Positions 1 through 11,699 of a stretch of 64,000 bases of DNA are shown piece by piece (positions within the stretch are counted from its first letter, which is position 1; each line of letters opens with the position of its first letter). This DNA is from Protea cynaroides (lineage: Eukaryota > Streptophyta > Magnoliopsida > Proteales > Proteaceae), in NCBI GenBank assembly GCA_028583415.1, contig CM053269.1, forward strand, positions 58,579,007 through 58,643,006, read 5' to 3'. Position numbers and translations under genes: made by a program. Below the pieces are notes generated by a model. That model made no database searches. It worked only from the letters and a program-made list of their open reading frames with translations, and was not told where the DNA came from.

Positions 1-1140
1 TATTTGCAGGTTAGTTAATTCAATTTTTTATCTTTCTTTTTATAAATTTTTGCTGCTTCGTATGAAATAAATCCCCTTTCCTTTTTCTATATCTTCCAGA
101 TGCACAATAGAGCTCTCCAAGCCCCGGGAAGGGCCATTTCTGCTGCTGTTTCTCGGTTGAAAGTATGGCATTCACTTTGTAATGTTTCTTCTTCTTTTTT
201 TTAAAGATACTTCACAATGTTTCTTAAATTTGCTTTCTCAGAAAGTGATTAATGCATTCTTTTCTTTTTATGGTGATATATAAATAGAATACCCCCCGCG
301 CCCCCCCTCTGGCCCCTTTCTAAATTGGGCAGCAATACATTACTGGGAGTTAAAGCATCCCCATTTAGTCAGAAAGAAAAGCATTCAATGGGAAAAAAAA
401 ACAACTGACACCAGAAAAACTAACCCTTCATAGACAAAAGATTGTTTGTAGAAATACAAAATACCTAAGGCTGTACACATATGATCAACATTATTTGTTA
501 GGGATTGGTTGGCAACTTGGAAAACAAAAAGGGGTACTATTCTGTTTGTATGTATTTATTTATTGGACTGTGTGTCTATATGTGTATGAAAAGGATTCAA
601 TGGGTAAAGAAACCAAGTGGCACCAGAGAAACTAATCTTAATGAGCAAAAAGATTGCTTGTAGAAATACAAAATACCTAAGGCTATACACTTGCTCAACA
701 TAATTTGTTAATGGTTGGAAACTTGGCAAACAAAAAGGGGTACTGTTCTGTTTGTATGTATTTATTTATGGGATCGTGTGTCTATATGTGTATTTCGTTT
801 TGGGAGTGATCTTTTTTAATTATTAAACTTATTGTATCAATTGTTAACATCTATTCGCTTCCTTTATTATGCTAAAGTAAAGAATGAATTCAATATTAGA
901 CATTTCACTATGACTAGTGTGATTTGCATCCCGGACACAAGGATTGGTTGGTCTAATCATCCCATTCTAAGTAGGTAAATTGTATTCACTATCTTTTTTT
1001 GTTTACAGGAATATTTAGTAACTTAAGAGGGTAAAATAGCTGGTATTCAATATCATGGGAATCTTAAGAGAAGGAAACAAATTGTTGATGGAAATGCAAA
1101 ATATCCCTCCTAGTCTCCTAAATACTTTTTCACTCATACA

Positions 1141-1174
<34 letters not shown>

Positions 1175-4100
1175 CATGCCCATGTGCATGTGTGTATATC
1201 CTATAGTTTGATGACAGAAAGGATGGCCCTGCTATCCAAATTTTCGGCTCCAATCAAAGTTGCTGTGGCATTCTGTAGTTTCTGTTTTGTTAATATCAAG
1301 TTTGGTAGACTAAGTTGAGCTGGGATTTCATTAACATCCAAGGGGAAAAGGCTCCCACATGGAAGGGAAAAGAAAAAACTGCAAAAAATTGACTGCAGGC
1401 AGAACAGAAATGAAGACATTTTCAGTGAGATAAGATGCCTCCATCATAGAAAATTGCAACCAGTGATAAGATGCCCTCGTCCTAGAAAAAGAGAAAGAAA
1501 ACACACATTCATGCATGCACACACAACATTACTAACAACGTCCATTGCTTAAAGGTGAAGGAAAGAGCAAAATTAGGAGAATAACATTGATTGGAAGGTG
1601 AAAGAGTGTAAAAAGGTTTGGCATTTTTTTCCATGAAGTACCACATATCTGTTAAAGGTGGCTGCATAGTGGGTTCCTGAACTGATGCAGGATGGGTAAC
1701 TTCCGGACTCAACTAGGTGGTTGCTAGTAATGGTTGATTCTAGTCCTCAGAAAATCGGGATCTAGAAAGGGCTCTATAGCATATAGATTGAATACTGAAA
1801 TAAGGTTGCAAGTGAAATTGAAGAAATTCTGTTTTGATTATTGTAAGGAAATTTCAGAGGATGAACTGAAAAGGGTAAAACTAGCGGTGCAGTCTAGATA
1901 AAAATGATCTTGCTTTTTAGGTGGTTGAGTTTTTGTTAAGAGAAGTTTATATGGATGTTTATGAGTTTGACAGATAGAGTTTGTGGTCGTGGAAAGTGTT
2001 TGGTTGAGGAGATTTGATGAAAGATTGATGGGATTGAAGAGTTGGTAATGGTTGACAGTTTTAATGAAGAAAGTGGGCCATTCTGGGTTGCTTAATGTGG
2101 TGTTGCATTGCAGGCTAGAAATAAGTAAGTTAAGTAGGAGGAAAAACACTCTTTAAGGCTGTCTTTGGTATCATTTTTGTTTTTATTTTTCTGACAAGTT
2201 TTTGTCTTTGTAAGTGTTTGGTATCATTTTTGGGTGTTATTTATGAAAAGAAAAAAAAATAAAAAGAGGCCCAAATTCAAAAACAGGTTGAGACCTGTTT
2301 TTGATTTTTTATCAAAAATCATTTTTAGTTGTGTTTTGCACAACTTTAAATTGCACGTGGGTTTTAACTCTCCAACGGTTCTAATTTTAGAGTAAAAACG
2401 TAAAATAGTTTATAAGCGGCCATTCTCTCACCAACCCTCATCAATAAACCTAAAAATAAACAGCCTCCACGAACCTCTCATCACCATCTCTCCTGCGAAG
2501 AAGTGAGCCAAGCTCCTGGCCAAAGTACGGTGGCAACAGTGCCGGCAATGACAGACTTCTTATTGGGTTCTGGGGAGGTGATCGCATGTCCACAACCAAC
2601 CTCTGGAATCCGGCGAGTTGTTCATCTTAGTTCATTGATTTTTAGACCTACACAGCCGATATCGCATGTCCGGGGAAATGACCAGGTAGGCCGATCTGGC
2701 CTGGCGGTTGCATCTGAGCAGCCTGGACTGCCGGCGGTGATGCAAAGGGAGGTGGGTCTAGGTAGACCTACCATTGTATTTGCCCAGAATGTACGAAGGT
2801 GTGTCTCCATTAGTTAGAATGCATTTCGCTCTGTATAGCTCTTCATCCAACTGAATTACACAGAAGAACCCAGACAAAAGGAAAAATGATGAATTTCATC
2901 AAGAACCCTAAAGAAAGTAGATTTGAAGCAATCCCAGTACATGCAGAAACTTACCTTGTCAGCTTCCTTGCGAACTAAAGTGAATTTCTTGATGGAAGAA
3001 TCGATAAAAAACTGGAGCTTCTGAATATTAGAAATAATAGCAACAACCCTTTGGCGTAAGGCTTGTTCTTCGCTGGAAGCCCTTGTGACAAGTGATGAAG
3101 CCGAATCCTGCAATTCCTTGGCTAACTCTAACCTATAGTTTTCATTGTTGGTGAATTTAGGATCTCTTTGTGAATTGTAACTCAATTGTATGTATTTTAT
3201 ATAAAAGTTATAAAAATTATTTTTTGACATTGCCATACCAAATCTATTTCTCATTCTACTCTATTTTTTATTGTAGTTACCAAACAACATTTTTTTTTTT
3301 TTATCAAAAATGGTTTTTAAAAATGCTTTTTGATAAATAAGCAAAAATCCAAAACAAAGATGATACCAAAGAGAGCCTAAGATCCACCTGGAGGGCTACA
3401 GGAGGCAACCTACACACCCTGAATCTACATGGCACAAGAAAGCTGTTAAACTGCAAATAATTCATCAATTGACACACAAATGTGTGGAGATGACACACAA
3501 ATGCATTGAGATGTGGTCTTTACAGAGACCTCTCTACTTGTGCTTGACTACTAATCAAGTTGTGATTCAAACAAGCTGCAAAATACCTATCAAGCTACAC
3601 GGGCTCTCCAAATAAAACCCAATTAGACCCCACTACCAGAATTCGACTAATTGTGGCCGAGTAAGGATTGTGTAATAATTAAATACTTATGCTGATTGAC
3701 TATTCTTACATGCCCTTCACTACTAATAATCATGACTCATAACAGTTACTCAAATCCCCAAAAAAACGTCCCTAAGGATTAAGACTCCAATTCCAGAATT
3801 AATTACCACCCTGACACAAAGATAAAATGAAAAGAAATAAATATTAACTGTCAAGTTGATTGCAAAAGATTATTTCATGATATATCATTTTGGCATCTTT
3901 CTTTCTGGTGTTTTTGTATCTTGTTTTTCTATTAAAAAAAGAATACTGTGTGCCATTTCCAGGATAAATTGGAAGATTCAGCATATAAGGTTTTAATGGA
4001 TTACCACAGTGCGACTGTGAAACTCTTAGCCCTTCAAGCAGCTGCAACTGATGATGTGAGTTGTTATATCTCTCATTTCTTTTTCTTTTTTAATTTTTTT

Positions 4101-5376
4101 TTAAAGTTAAATGTGAGTGGTTCTTTCTCTTTCTTTATTGTTCCATGTGAGGCGGAATATACTAAATTTTTAAGAACTACTTGTGAATGTGCCCTCTCTG
4201 TTTTTCTTATTTTTGCATTGTATGACTGCTGAGTTGTTAATAGTTAATACGCTTCATTCTAGAGAGATTTAAGCAAGAAGTAATATTTTCTTCAGTCCTA
4301 CTAAGAAAGTTCTATCTTGCTTAACATAAAGATGAAAGCAATAATTCTATGAAGTGGATGTTGGTTAGCCGTGGAGGGTCATCATCTCAACTGTAGGGTG
4401 TAGAGAGGCAGGAATTGGGTAGAAAAAATGCTGAAATTCTTTATATGCTTTCTCATGGAATTCAGAATCTGCTAACTTCCCTTTCTGATTTGGTGATATT
4501 ACTTTTGATTCCATAGCTCGCTGAGTTACTTGTGCACATGTACTATGATAACATTTTTTGGATGAGTTTAGTCCTATGCAATCCTCCGAAAAATCCACTG
4601 CCTTGTGCATCTTGAGACGTCAGTTACCCTCTGCATGTATTGCGAGCCCCTCGATTAGTTGCTCCCCTTCTATGGTGATCCCTCTACCCTTGGCTACCTT
4701 GCTCCCATGCACCCCCTCTGTCATTGCGGCTTTTGCTAATAGCCTAATAAACTTCCCCAAAACCCGAGTACCATAATACCCTGGCTACCCTCCATGGTGA
4801 AATTGAAGCCATTGATCCCTCCCCCCTTACTCCTAGTGGTGAAGCTGTTTTGTTGGATCAAGTGAATAATCAATTGGAGTCTGTTCCAGGTGCCACTCGG
4901 GTCGATGCGATCCTGCCCTTCTTCCCTTGTGGTGATGTGGCTGGAAAGCATGTTCATTTTGCTGACTGGGTGAGAGGTCTTATCAGCGACTCTTCAGACA
5001 GCAAAGATTCAAGCGATGTGTCCTCATGTTGGGGGGATAATAGTGACAACTGCTCACACCATCCAATTAATGATGGGGATTCAGTGGGAGTTCTTAGATC
5101 CGCTTCTCTGGTTTTCCTAAGGAGTACCCATAGTCATAATACTCCTAGTCGTCTTTGAGTCGCAAAAAAATAAGTTTGTGATGTAGTGGTTGTTTTTTTT
5201 GTTTTGTTGAGGCTTAGGTATGCTGTATCCTAGCCCTAGCTGTTGTTGTTGGTCTGTTGTGTTTTTTGTTTGATTCCCTGCAGAGATTTTGCCCTTGATT
5301 AAGGTTTGTTCTTCCTTTCCCCTCCCTTGTTCTCTTTTTCTTTCCCTTTGCAATAATGTTTTTTTTAATATATATA

Positions 5377-5444
<68 letters not shown>

Positions 5445-6032
5445 CCAAAAAAACATTTTTTCATAAAAGATTTTTTTTTTTTTTGGTGAATAGCTTGTAT
5501 TAATAGAACCCCAAAACATGTGGAAAACAGACCTCGGTATCCAAAAGGATAGAGCTCCTTACATAAAGACAAAAGCCTGAAAAAACACGGGAAGACCAAC
5601 CAACATAGACGGTAGTTAGATTCCAAGAAGATAAAATGAATCTATTTTTAGCTGGCCTTGATAATAGTAAAATAGCATCAGAACATCAAAGACAATGGCC
5701 TCCCATGTCTGGGTTCCTCTCAAACCAGATGTGGTAAACAGTCACGCAAGAAGCAAGCTTGGATTGGTAAAAGACGTAATAACCAGGGCATGCATGGGTT
5801 TACCGTGATTCATTCCCTCTGATCTTACAGTGCTTGTTATTGAACTCTGCTTAATATTTTGCAGGAGGACTGTACCGCTGATAGAATTATGACTAAAAAG
5901 GAGATTCTGGAGAGCTTAATGCCAGAATTAAAAAGCTTGGTATTGGCACCACACAGTCTTGACCCGACAAAGCAAATGGTGGAAAGGACCGAACATTTTT
6001 CTACAAGAAAGTTCATGGCCAAAGAAATTTGA
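1..6032 (+). CDS. 3' part of an unidentified multi-exon gene (partial, cut by the window start)
   Basis: I do not recognise the product. The visible exons are 1-9 (tentative, ending CAG before GTTAGT), 100-162, 3963-4055 and 5865-6032, where TGA ends the frame. Each internal exon has an AG acceptor and GT donor (GTATGG, GTGAGT), and all are multiples of three (63, 93 and 168 nt), so every intron is phase 0 and one frame runs through. The last 107 or so residues are hydrophilic and helix-rich: exon 3963-4055 encodes DKLEDSAYKVLMDYHSATVK and a Leu/Ala-rich stretch, and the last exon contains KKEILESLMPELKSL and ends STRKFMAKEI. This looks like a coiled-coil protein C-terminus. The 3.8-kb and 1.8-kb introns are filled by a tandem duplication, a Harbinger-like element and LINE pieces. 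I may have missed a small exon in the 3.8-kb intron. The exon chain is inferred; the function is unknown. Confidence 0.6.
376..793. repeat. Tandem duplication, two ~210-bp units
   Basis: Unit 1 (about 376-587) and unit 2 (about 588-793) share long blocks, for example GTAGAAATACAAAATACCTA and AACAAAAAGGGGTACT, followed by TGTATTTATTTAT. The offset is 212 bp. The copies differ by scattered substitutions and small indels, so the duplication is not recent. It lies inside an intron of the unidentified left-edge gene. No coding potential seen. Confidence 0.85.
1143..1172. repeat. (CT)n microsatellite
   Basis: An uninterrupted CT dinucleotide run of about 30 bp in an intron. Read as protein it gives a meaningless Leu-Ser run. 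Confidence 0.95.
2157..3377. mobile_element. PIF/Harbinger (Tourist)-like element with captured gene sequence
   Basis: The ends are inverted repeats of about 27 bp: left GGCTGTCTTTGGTATCAT, right (reverse complement) GGCTCTCTTTGGTATCAT, both followed by a T-rich stretch containing GTTTT. The element is flanked by the 3-bp direct repeat TAA (2154-2156 and 3378-3380), the target-site size and sequence expected for PIF/Harbinger elements. There is no transposase; the 1.2-kb interior is instead GC-richer sequence of genic character. On the minus strand it holds a complete exon-like unit (2955-3107, separate entry). On the plus strand an open frame runs 2503-2814. A second, inner pair of TTTGGTA-type repeats near 2219 and 3275 suggests a nested MITE. 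The boundaries are seen directly; the family assignment rests on TSD and TIR type. Confidence 0.75.
2955..3107 (-). pseudogene. Captured exon (51 codons) inside the Harbinger-like element
   Basis: Read on the minus strand, an acceptor (GAATTGCAG) is followed by exactly 51 open codons and a good donor (GACAAG then GTAAGT). The peptide starts DSASSLVTRASSEEQALRQR and ends TLVRKEADK. It is rich in Glu, Lys, Arg, Leu and Ser, as in a coiled coil. An exon with intact borders, antisense to the host gene and bounded by transposon ends, is what gene capture by a non-autonomous transposon looks like. I do not recognise the parent gene. Confidence 0.6.
4560..5380 (+). mobile_element. Probable LINE-derived segment with T/A-rich tail
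   Basis: A GC-richer island in an AT-rich intron has long open stretches (for example 4850-5155, with Asp/Ser-rich SDSSDSKDSSDVSS), then a T-rich 3' stretch ending in CAATAATG, T-runs and the (TA)n tract. That composition and tail resemble the 3' part of a plant L1 ORF1 unit. No diagnostic domain was found, so this is tentative. Confidence 0.35.
5381..5442. repeat. (TA)n microsatellite, ~62 bp
   Basis: A pure TA run, likely grown from the A/T tail of the neighbouring retroelement. It sits between two LINE-like pieces and gives artefactual Tyr-Ile frames on both strands. Confidence 0.95.
5470..5800 (-). mobile_element. LINE 3' end fragment, minus orientation
   Basis: A T-run at 5470-5484 (a poly-A tail on the minus strand) is followed by sequence that on the minus strand reads like the degenerate C-terminus of an L1 reverse transcriptase ORF plus 3' UTR. 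The same arrangement (T-run, then GTATTAATAG-like sequence) opens the larger L1 copy near 28122 and short pieces near 36300 and 38676. Confidence 0.45.
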
Positions 6033-6199
6033 ATTTGCTCTACCATCTCTTGATTCTTTGTTTTTTTTTTTTTTTCCCTTTTTTCTTTGGGTTGATGCTT
6101 GGAAGTTGTAAAGTGATATGAACGCCCTGAAACATGGGGGCCGAAAATATATCCATATCTGCAAGTTTGCATTCACTTTAGGCACAAATATGAAAGCTT

Positions 6200-9100
6200 T
6201 TCTTTTTGACTTAAGGCTTTGTCCCCAATCAGTTGAACCGATTTCCAGTAGTTTCCCATGTCCGCAATGTCTGATTCTGATAGTGATTAGTATTTAGCAA
6301 GACATGAGTGTGTAATCTACTTAAAAAATTGTTAATCATATTTTGTAGTTCGACAAAAGAACTTTATCTGGCTGCGTGGGGGAGTAGTTTTCACGTAGCC
6401 TAGCTTAAATCTTTTGGATTGTAAAATTATGATAATGGTGAGTGACCATACGATCAAAAAGGGGAGACCATTAATGTGGTATAATTGTTAACTATATAAC
6501 TGTGTTCTTTTTCATGATCATATTGAGGTTCTGTGTTGGTCGAATAACATTCTATGAAAGGGAATCAATGTCAATGGGGCCGATGTCATATAGAAAGACC
6601 ACTTAATTCTAATACCCTTATTCTATGAATTTTATTTGGCTTCTTTGGTTTCCCAATGTAAACTATTCCTTCACAAACACTCAATCCCAAACTTCTATAC
6701 TTACCGCTAATGATTCCCTTCCAAAGGTTCCTAGGCCCCAGCAACTATCCTTGTTAGGGCTATCAACCGATCGCTCTCAACTGATACATATGCTTTGATG
6801 TTAGTTGTATCTGTTCGAAAAGAAATGAGAGGGAAAGTTTGTAGAAAGGAACCCAACCCTTTTCAGGCTTCAGCTTCTATGGTCTGGTAACAACTGAAAC
6901 CAGTAACAGCAAAAAGGGAACCAAGTATTTTCTTTGCCTTCTTGTTGTTCCTTGTTTGTCTGTGAACTTGTTATTATTCTGGAAATAACAAGATAAAATA
7001 TAAGTTCTTCATCCCTTGTGTTTCTCTCGACTTCTTTAATGTTCTCTCCCTCTTCCCAACAAACCAAAACCTAATTTTGCTTCATGCAATGTTGGGCCCA
7101 TCATGTATATGTATATATGTGTGTCTTAGTAAAATAATGTTATTGTCAATTGAGGAAACCTTTTTCTTTATAGGTCATGTTTGTTGTCAAAACTCAAAAG
7201 AATGTAGGGAAGCTAAAGAAAAGATAGAGAATTTGGGGAAAGCATAACATACTAGGCTGCGAATGCATTCTCAGAATAGAGAATGCAATCCTAACATAAA
7301 ATGAGAATAGGTTAAAGAGAAGATTTTCGCTTTGGATTCAAAACGTAGAATGGACTCAAGAGTAAAGAGTATGTTTCAGAACGGACTATGTTTTTTGACC
7401 CATTCCATGATCAAAAATCAAGAATGCATAAATAAAACACAGCCTTAGTTTTCTTGGTTCAGTAACTTTCTAAGCATTTGGTTGTTTGGAGAATTTACAC
7501 CTCGAATACGTCACCATTATAACACTTTTATTTCCCAAATATGATTGTTACTAATCCGATGAGACTTTGGTTAGATTTTGTAATATTCCTTACAAAATTT
7601 TAAGAAAGGTGTGGGTCTATCCACCTTTTCATTCTCTAAAAATTTCTTAGCACAGCTAGATGTCATTAGAAAAATCTTCATTTTCTTCCACTTTTATCTT
7701 TCTACACTCCTCTTTTTTTCCCACTTTGAAGAGCTCTCTGGACAGCCAAACACTGATTTCATAAGATTTTTATATAAAATTAGGGACCCAGTTTCTACAC
7801 ACTCGTAGTAAGAACCTTTTCTACAATCTCGACAACTACAAGCAGATCATATGAGGTTCAAATTTTGTGAATGGATAGATCTCTAGGTATATTAAAATGT
7901 CAAGTTTCACTTTTATTAGAGTTCGCCATGAGGAAAAATTGAACTTTAAAAACCTAGGCTTATGGTAGCAGTCGTCGTAGTTAACATGCATGGACATACA
8001 TGGGATGGTATTTGATTGAATTACACTTTAAATTTGATACATGACCAATCTAGGCAACGACCTCTTTATTCAACTGACACCCACATTAGTTGTCCATATG
8101 GTTATACATATACCAAAAGTTCCTCTAATAGGAGTGTACGATAACCATTTTTTTTTCTATAAAATTATAAAGGGAAAAGCGCTAGTATGTAGTTCTCTCT
8201 CTTTCTCTCTCCTCCAAATGACTAGTTAATGATTTTTTCAGTATTCATTATTCTCCCCTAACGTATCAGATTCCAATATACCCCATTAATGTACCCCATT
8301 AATGTATAGATGCTCTCCCAATTATAAAATAATCCTCCGAAAAAAAAAAAAAAAAAAACCCTGCAGGGTAAACCCATTAGAAATTTAGGTTTAGTACTTA
8401 AAGGCGTACAAACCGGTGGGAGGTGGAGACACACAACGGCCAATCCTGAAAGACCACTCTTTCGTCTAAGGATGCCTAACCGCCACACCGATCATTTGGG
8501 AGGCGGGACTACAAACCTAATTCCTTGAAACATAGTGAAGTTATAGGCTATATACACCAACCAAGGGAAGAATTCATTTATGAGGTTAGGTAGAACAAAG
8601 ATACCAACAATGGGAAGAATTCATCATTTACGAGGTTAGTTAGGACAAATAATCAAATTTGCATACGCGGTATCAAATCTAGCAGCAAGACTCATGGTTT
8701 TAAATCTAAATATCGCACATGGTGTCCTTCATATTTAAAACTGAGTATTGATCCGATAAGAAATCGATATGTATTCGATTTTTATTAAAACAGTATTAAA
8801 GCAGACTGGGAATGAAGACTGGTTAGGTTCAAAACTGATACGAATTGATCTATCAATCGATTCGATACCAATACCTTGAACCATGACAAGAGCTTTGACG
8901 TTTTAAATGAAGTCTAAACACATGATATAATTCCTAACCCTTGGATTACTCTACACTCAAATGAGATTTCAAGCTATCCGGAGCATAGTTATAGTAATCG
9001 GTATTGGATTAGCCGTATCGGAAAATTCGCATCGGCAGATACCGTGTCTACCGATACCGTTGAACCTTGATCCGAAGGGAAGATCATGTTTCCTAATGGA

Positions 9101-10560
9101 AGGATTAAAGAGCTGAGGTAACTTGTTACTTGACCAAAAATTTTTCACACTCTCATCTGCTATAAATTCAGACACTCAATCTCCTGTTACTGAATTCCTA
9201 CCAGCTTTTGGCATTACGCTCCAAAGTGCTCAACAAAAGGTTTAAACTTTTAATGGATTAGTTAGTTGCTTTCTTCAGCTCTAATCCTGTCAAAAAATTG
9301 GTTGACATGTTCATTTAATTCAGGGTTTTGTATCCCCACCTCCAAAATCAAAGCTCAAAAGAAAGAAAAAGATAGTGGTACTTTAAAAGGCTGGTTGTCA
9401 TCACTCTAGCACTTCAAGATTTCCATTTTCGTCTTTTTTTTTTTTTTTTTTTTAATGGGCATTCAAGAAATCCTATTACTTTTATGTGGTCATTTGCTGA
9501 AAACTAGGAAGAATCTAACCCTGTTAATGTATGTCTTTCAGGTGCTCTTAAGAGGCAGATGCAGAAAAGTGGGTTTTCTAATCATAATCATTATAAAATG
9601 CTGTTTATCTTTGATAAATAATACCTAAATAATTGCCTAAGTTTAAACATACTCTCTCTCTCTCTCTACCTCTAAAACACAAGACAAATTACAAATAGGG
9701 AGAGTCATTGCTACTTTACTCTTGCATTTTCAGGAAAAAGAAAAGGATTCCAAAAGATTTTGTTACTTTTCAACTTTTTCTTACATTATGGGAATATGCC
9801 TTTTATCAAAAGAAATGATGAACAGAGAAAGCAAGAAATCTGTTTCAGATGAGACAGGGAATTTGAGTAAAAGTCAGCAAGACTAGTAGTAGAGTTGAGG
9901 AAATTTCTACTCTATTAACTTCTCACAGATACCCATCACACTATAGAACAGGTAACTTCCCTGAAAAGGTTTAAATAATTAAGAGTGATTAGGGAGTGAA
10001 AATAGTTTGTCTTATCTTTTTTTTTTCTTTATCTTTTTTATAAATAACCAATGATTTTATGAAAAAAGATACTAGATAAAATTACAAAATATATAAAGAA
10101 AATCAACAGTAGCATTAAAGGTCCAAAGAGAATGTAATCTTTTTTTTTCATTGATAATGAAACAGATCTCATCTCATTCGCAGAAAATCTCAGTCGAACT
10201 ATTATGTCTTGTGTGATTGTTTCTTTGCATCGTGTTTAGTGTTCGATTTCTACAATCACACCCTCATAGGTTCCTATTCTTGGTTTTCTTTTGGAGGGGG
10301 ATTTAAATGGAAAAAAAAGAGGTGAAAAATCAATTTAACAAGAGGCATTCCCAGATATTTTATTTCAGAATAGACTTTTTGGGTATTTTTTTTACATAGA
10401 GAAAATGCCCAACGTGGTGGCTTCTGCACTGAATCAAAGCAGGTCGACAAAGCATTCTCAATATCAGAAAGTTCAGGAGGATCGAAGGACAATCAAGGCT
10501 TTTACTTCAGATCAGAGAGATAGATTCCTGATGTGGGTCTTCATTTTAATTTGATAATCA
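6200..10560. other. Gene-poor intergenic stretch
   Basis: This holds the 3' UTR of the left-edge gene (to about 6200), then AT-rich sequence without a supportable coding exon. A direct repeat of about 55 bp lies near 8568-8650 (GGAAGAATTCAT repeated). A hAT-like repeat is listed at 8693. Homopolymer runs occur at 8340 and 9430. The rest shows nothing I can name. Confidence 0.6.
8693..8885. mobile_element. Degenerate hAT-like MITE (CATGGTT ends)
   Basis: Ends are CATGGTTTTAAA and (reverse complement) CATGGTTCAAGG. The flanks GCAAGACT and ACAAGAGC match at 5 of 8 positions, compatible with a decayed 8-bp target duplication. The interior is rich in CGATA/ATCGAT motifs. A related block with CGATACCG motifs lies at about 8984-9070. 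Confidence 0.4.
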
Positions 10561-11616
10561 TCAAAATCCCCTACAGAGTCTTGGCCTTGCTTGATCCTTA
10601 CAAACTGCAATCCTTGAAACAGAGAATGAACAAAATCCAACTTCACTCACTGTCTTTCTCGAACTAGACAACTGTTGAGACTTCTTACAGTGTGCAATCG
10701 CTCCCTGAATTGAACTCTCAAACTCTGAATTCACACTGCTGCTCCTCTTAAGCAACTGCAACTCATAAAACCCGTTTGGATTACTCGAAAATGAAGATGA
10801 AGAAGAAGATCCCGACGAAAACGATGAAGATGAGGAGGAGGATTTGGTTGCTGAGTGACATTTGATTGCCCCCGAGAAGGACCTCCTGTGGCCACCACCA
10901 CTCTCCAGAGTGGAGTCCTTCACTACCCTTTGAATTTGGCCAAATGGGTTCTTCCTTGTTACCTTCATGCAGCTATTCAAACACTCCTTAGCTTTGGAAT
11001 TGGTAGCTTCATCTCCATTTCGGGTAGCCTCTGCAGAGGTCTCATATGAACACCCAGATTTGCTGAACAGAGACTTGAGATAAGCCCGGGAGGCTTTCAA
11101 TTTGAGTCCCAGTGAAGATTGTCTGATCAATTTGAGCTTCTTGGACCAAGATTTCTTTGGCTGCTCAGTGGGGCACTCCAAAAAGTGAACTTCTGGGTTG
11201 AGTTCTTGACTGACCCAGCAAGACTCGGAAGGAGAAACATTGCAGGACTCAAAGGGAGTATTGAAAGTGGTAATGGTGGGAGTAGAATAATTCTCTTCGA
11301 ATGTGGGCTCTGTTGTTGTCTTGTCATCAGTAGAAGATGCGATTGAGTTCTGGTTTTGGTCGAGGAGTTTTTCAACCATTTGAAAACGTGGAGGCTGGTG
11401 AAGGGGTAAGAGTTTCCCTTCATAAAAGAGTTCATCAGCTGGAGAGGTTGAGGGTTTCCTGTCAAGAGAAGCTGAAGACATATGGAACTCAAACTCTCTA
11501 TGCTGTGGAGGAGAGCTGATGGTGTAACACAAGAATGTGGTGGAGGAACTCACTTCCATATCTATGTAGTCTTCTTCTTCATCTTCATGTTCGCATGAAG
11601 AAAAGCTAAAGGCCAT
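10561..11616 (-). CDS. MAKR4: Membrane-associated kinase regulator, MAKR4-like
   Basis: Single-exon gene, 351 residues, the usual size and structure for MAKR proteins. These are plasma-membrane-associated relatives of BKI1 that act in receptor-like kinase signalling (brassinosteroid, peptide and auxin-linked pathways in Arabidopsis). Residues 1-30 are acidic with DYIDMEVSSS. Residues 35-85 carry the family signature: SPPQ, EFEFHMSS, then SPADELFYEGKLLPLH and PPRFQMVEKLL. Residues 153-185 form a Lys-rich segment (KKSWSKKLKLIRQ) suited to binding acidic lipids. Residues 243-251 are HRRSFSGAI, a likely phosphosite-rich motif, followed by a long Ser run (259-278). The C-terminus has SIQGAIAHCKKSQQ and VSRIAVCKD, which I associate with the MAKR3/MAKR4 branch. 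The start at 11616 is the first ATG and begins the family N-terminus. The 5' leader contains a CT/GA repeat. The family is clear; the exact paralogue number is less so. Confidence 0.88.
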   Translation of the reverse strand: MAFSFSSCEHEDEEEDYIDMEVSSSTTFLCYTISSPPQHREFEFHMSSASLDRKPSTSPADELFYEGKLLPLHQPPRFQMVEKLLDQNQNSIASSTDDKTTTEPTFEENYSTPTITTFNTPFESCNVSPSESCWVSQELNPEVHFLECPTEQPKKSWSKKLKLIRQSSLGLKLKASRAYLKSLFSKSGCSYETSAEATRNGDEATNSKAKECLNSCMKVTRKNPFGQIQRVVKDSTLESGGGHRRSFSGAIKCHSATKSSSSSSSFSSGSSSSSSFSSNPNGFYELQLLKRSSSVNSEFESSIQGAIAHCKKSQQLSSSRKTVSEVGFCSFSVSRIAVCKDQARPRLCRGF

Positions 11617-11628
11617 CTTTTCTGGTTT

Positions 11629-11631
<3 letters not shown>

Positions 11632-11659
<28 letters not shown>
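11632..11659. repeat. (CT)n / (GA)n tract in the MAKR4-like 5' leader
   Basis: About 28 bp of CT on the plus strand (GA in the sense of the gene), ending 15 bp upstream of its ATG. GA-rich leaders are common in plant signalling genes and can bind BASIC PENTACYSTEINE (BBR/BPC) factors. A regulatory role here is inference. Confidence 0.8.
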
Positions 11660-11660
<1 letters not shown>

Positions 11661-11699
11661 GGTGTGGAGATGCTAATGGGGAGCTGAGCTAGCAGAGAC

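Noticed and set aside
1055..1318. 87-codon plus-strand frame with a Leu-Ser run
   Set aside because: The run is the (CT)n microsatellite read as protein; no splice logic or family resemblance.
5117..5626. 169-codon minus-strand frame with a Tyr-Ile run
   Set aside because: It is produced by the (TA)n tract and low-complexity flanks of LINE remnants.
11127..11492. Second minus-strand frame overlapping the MAKR4-like gene
   Set aside because: Out-of-frame shadow of a clearly conserved coding region.
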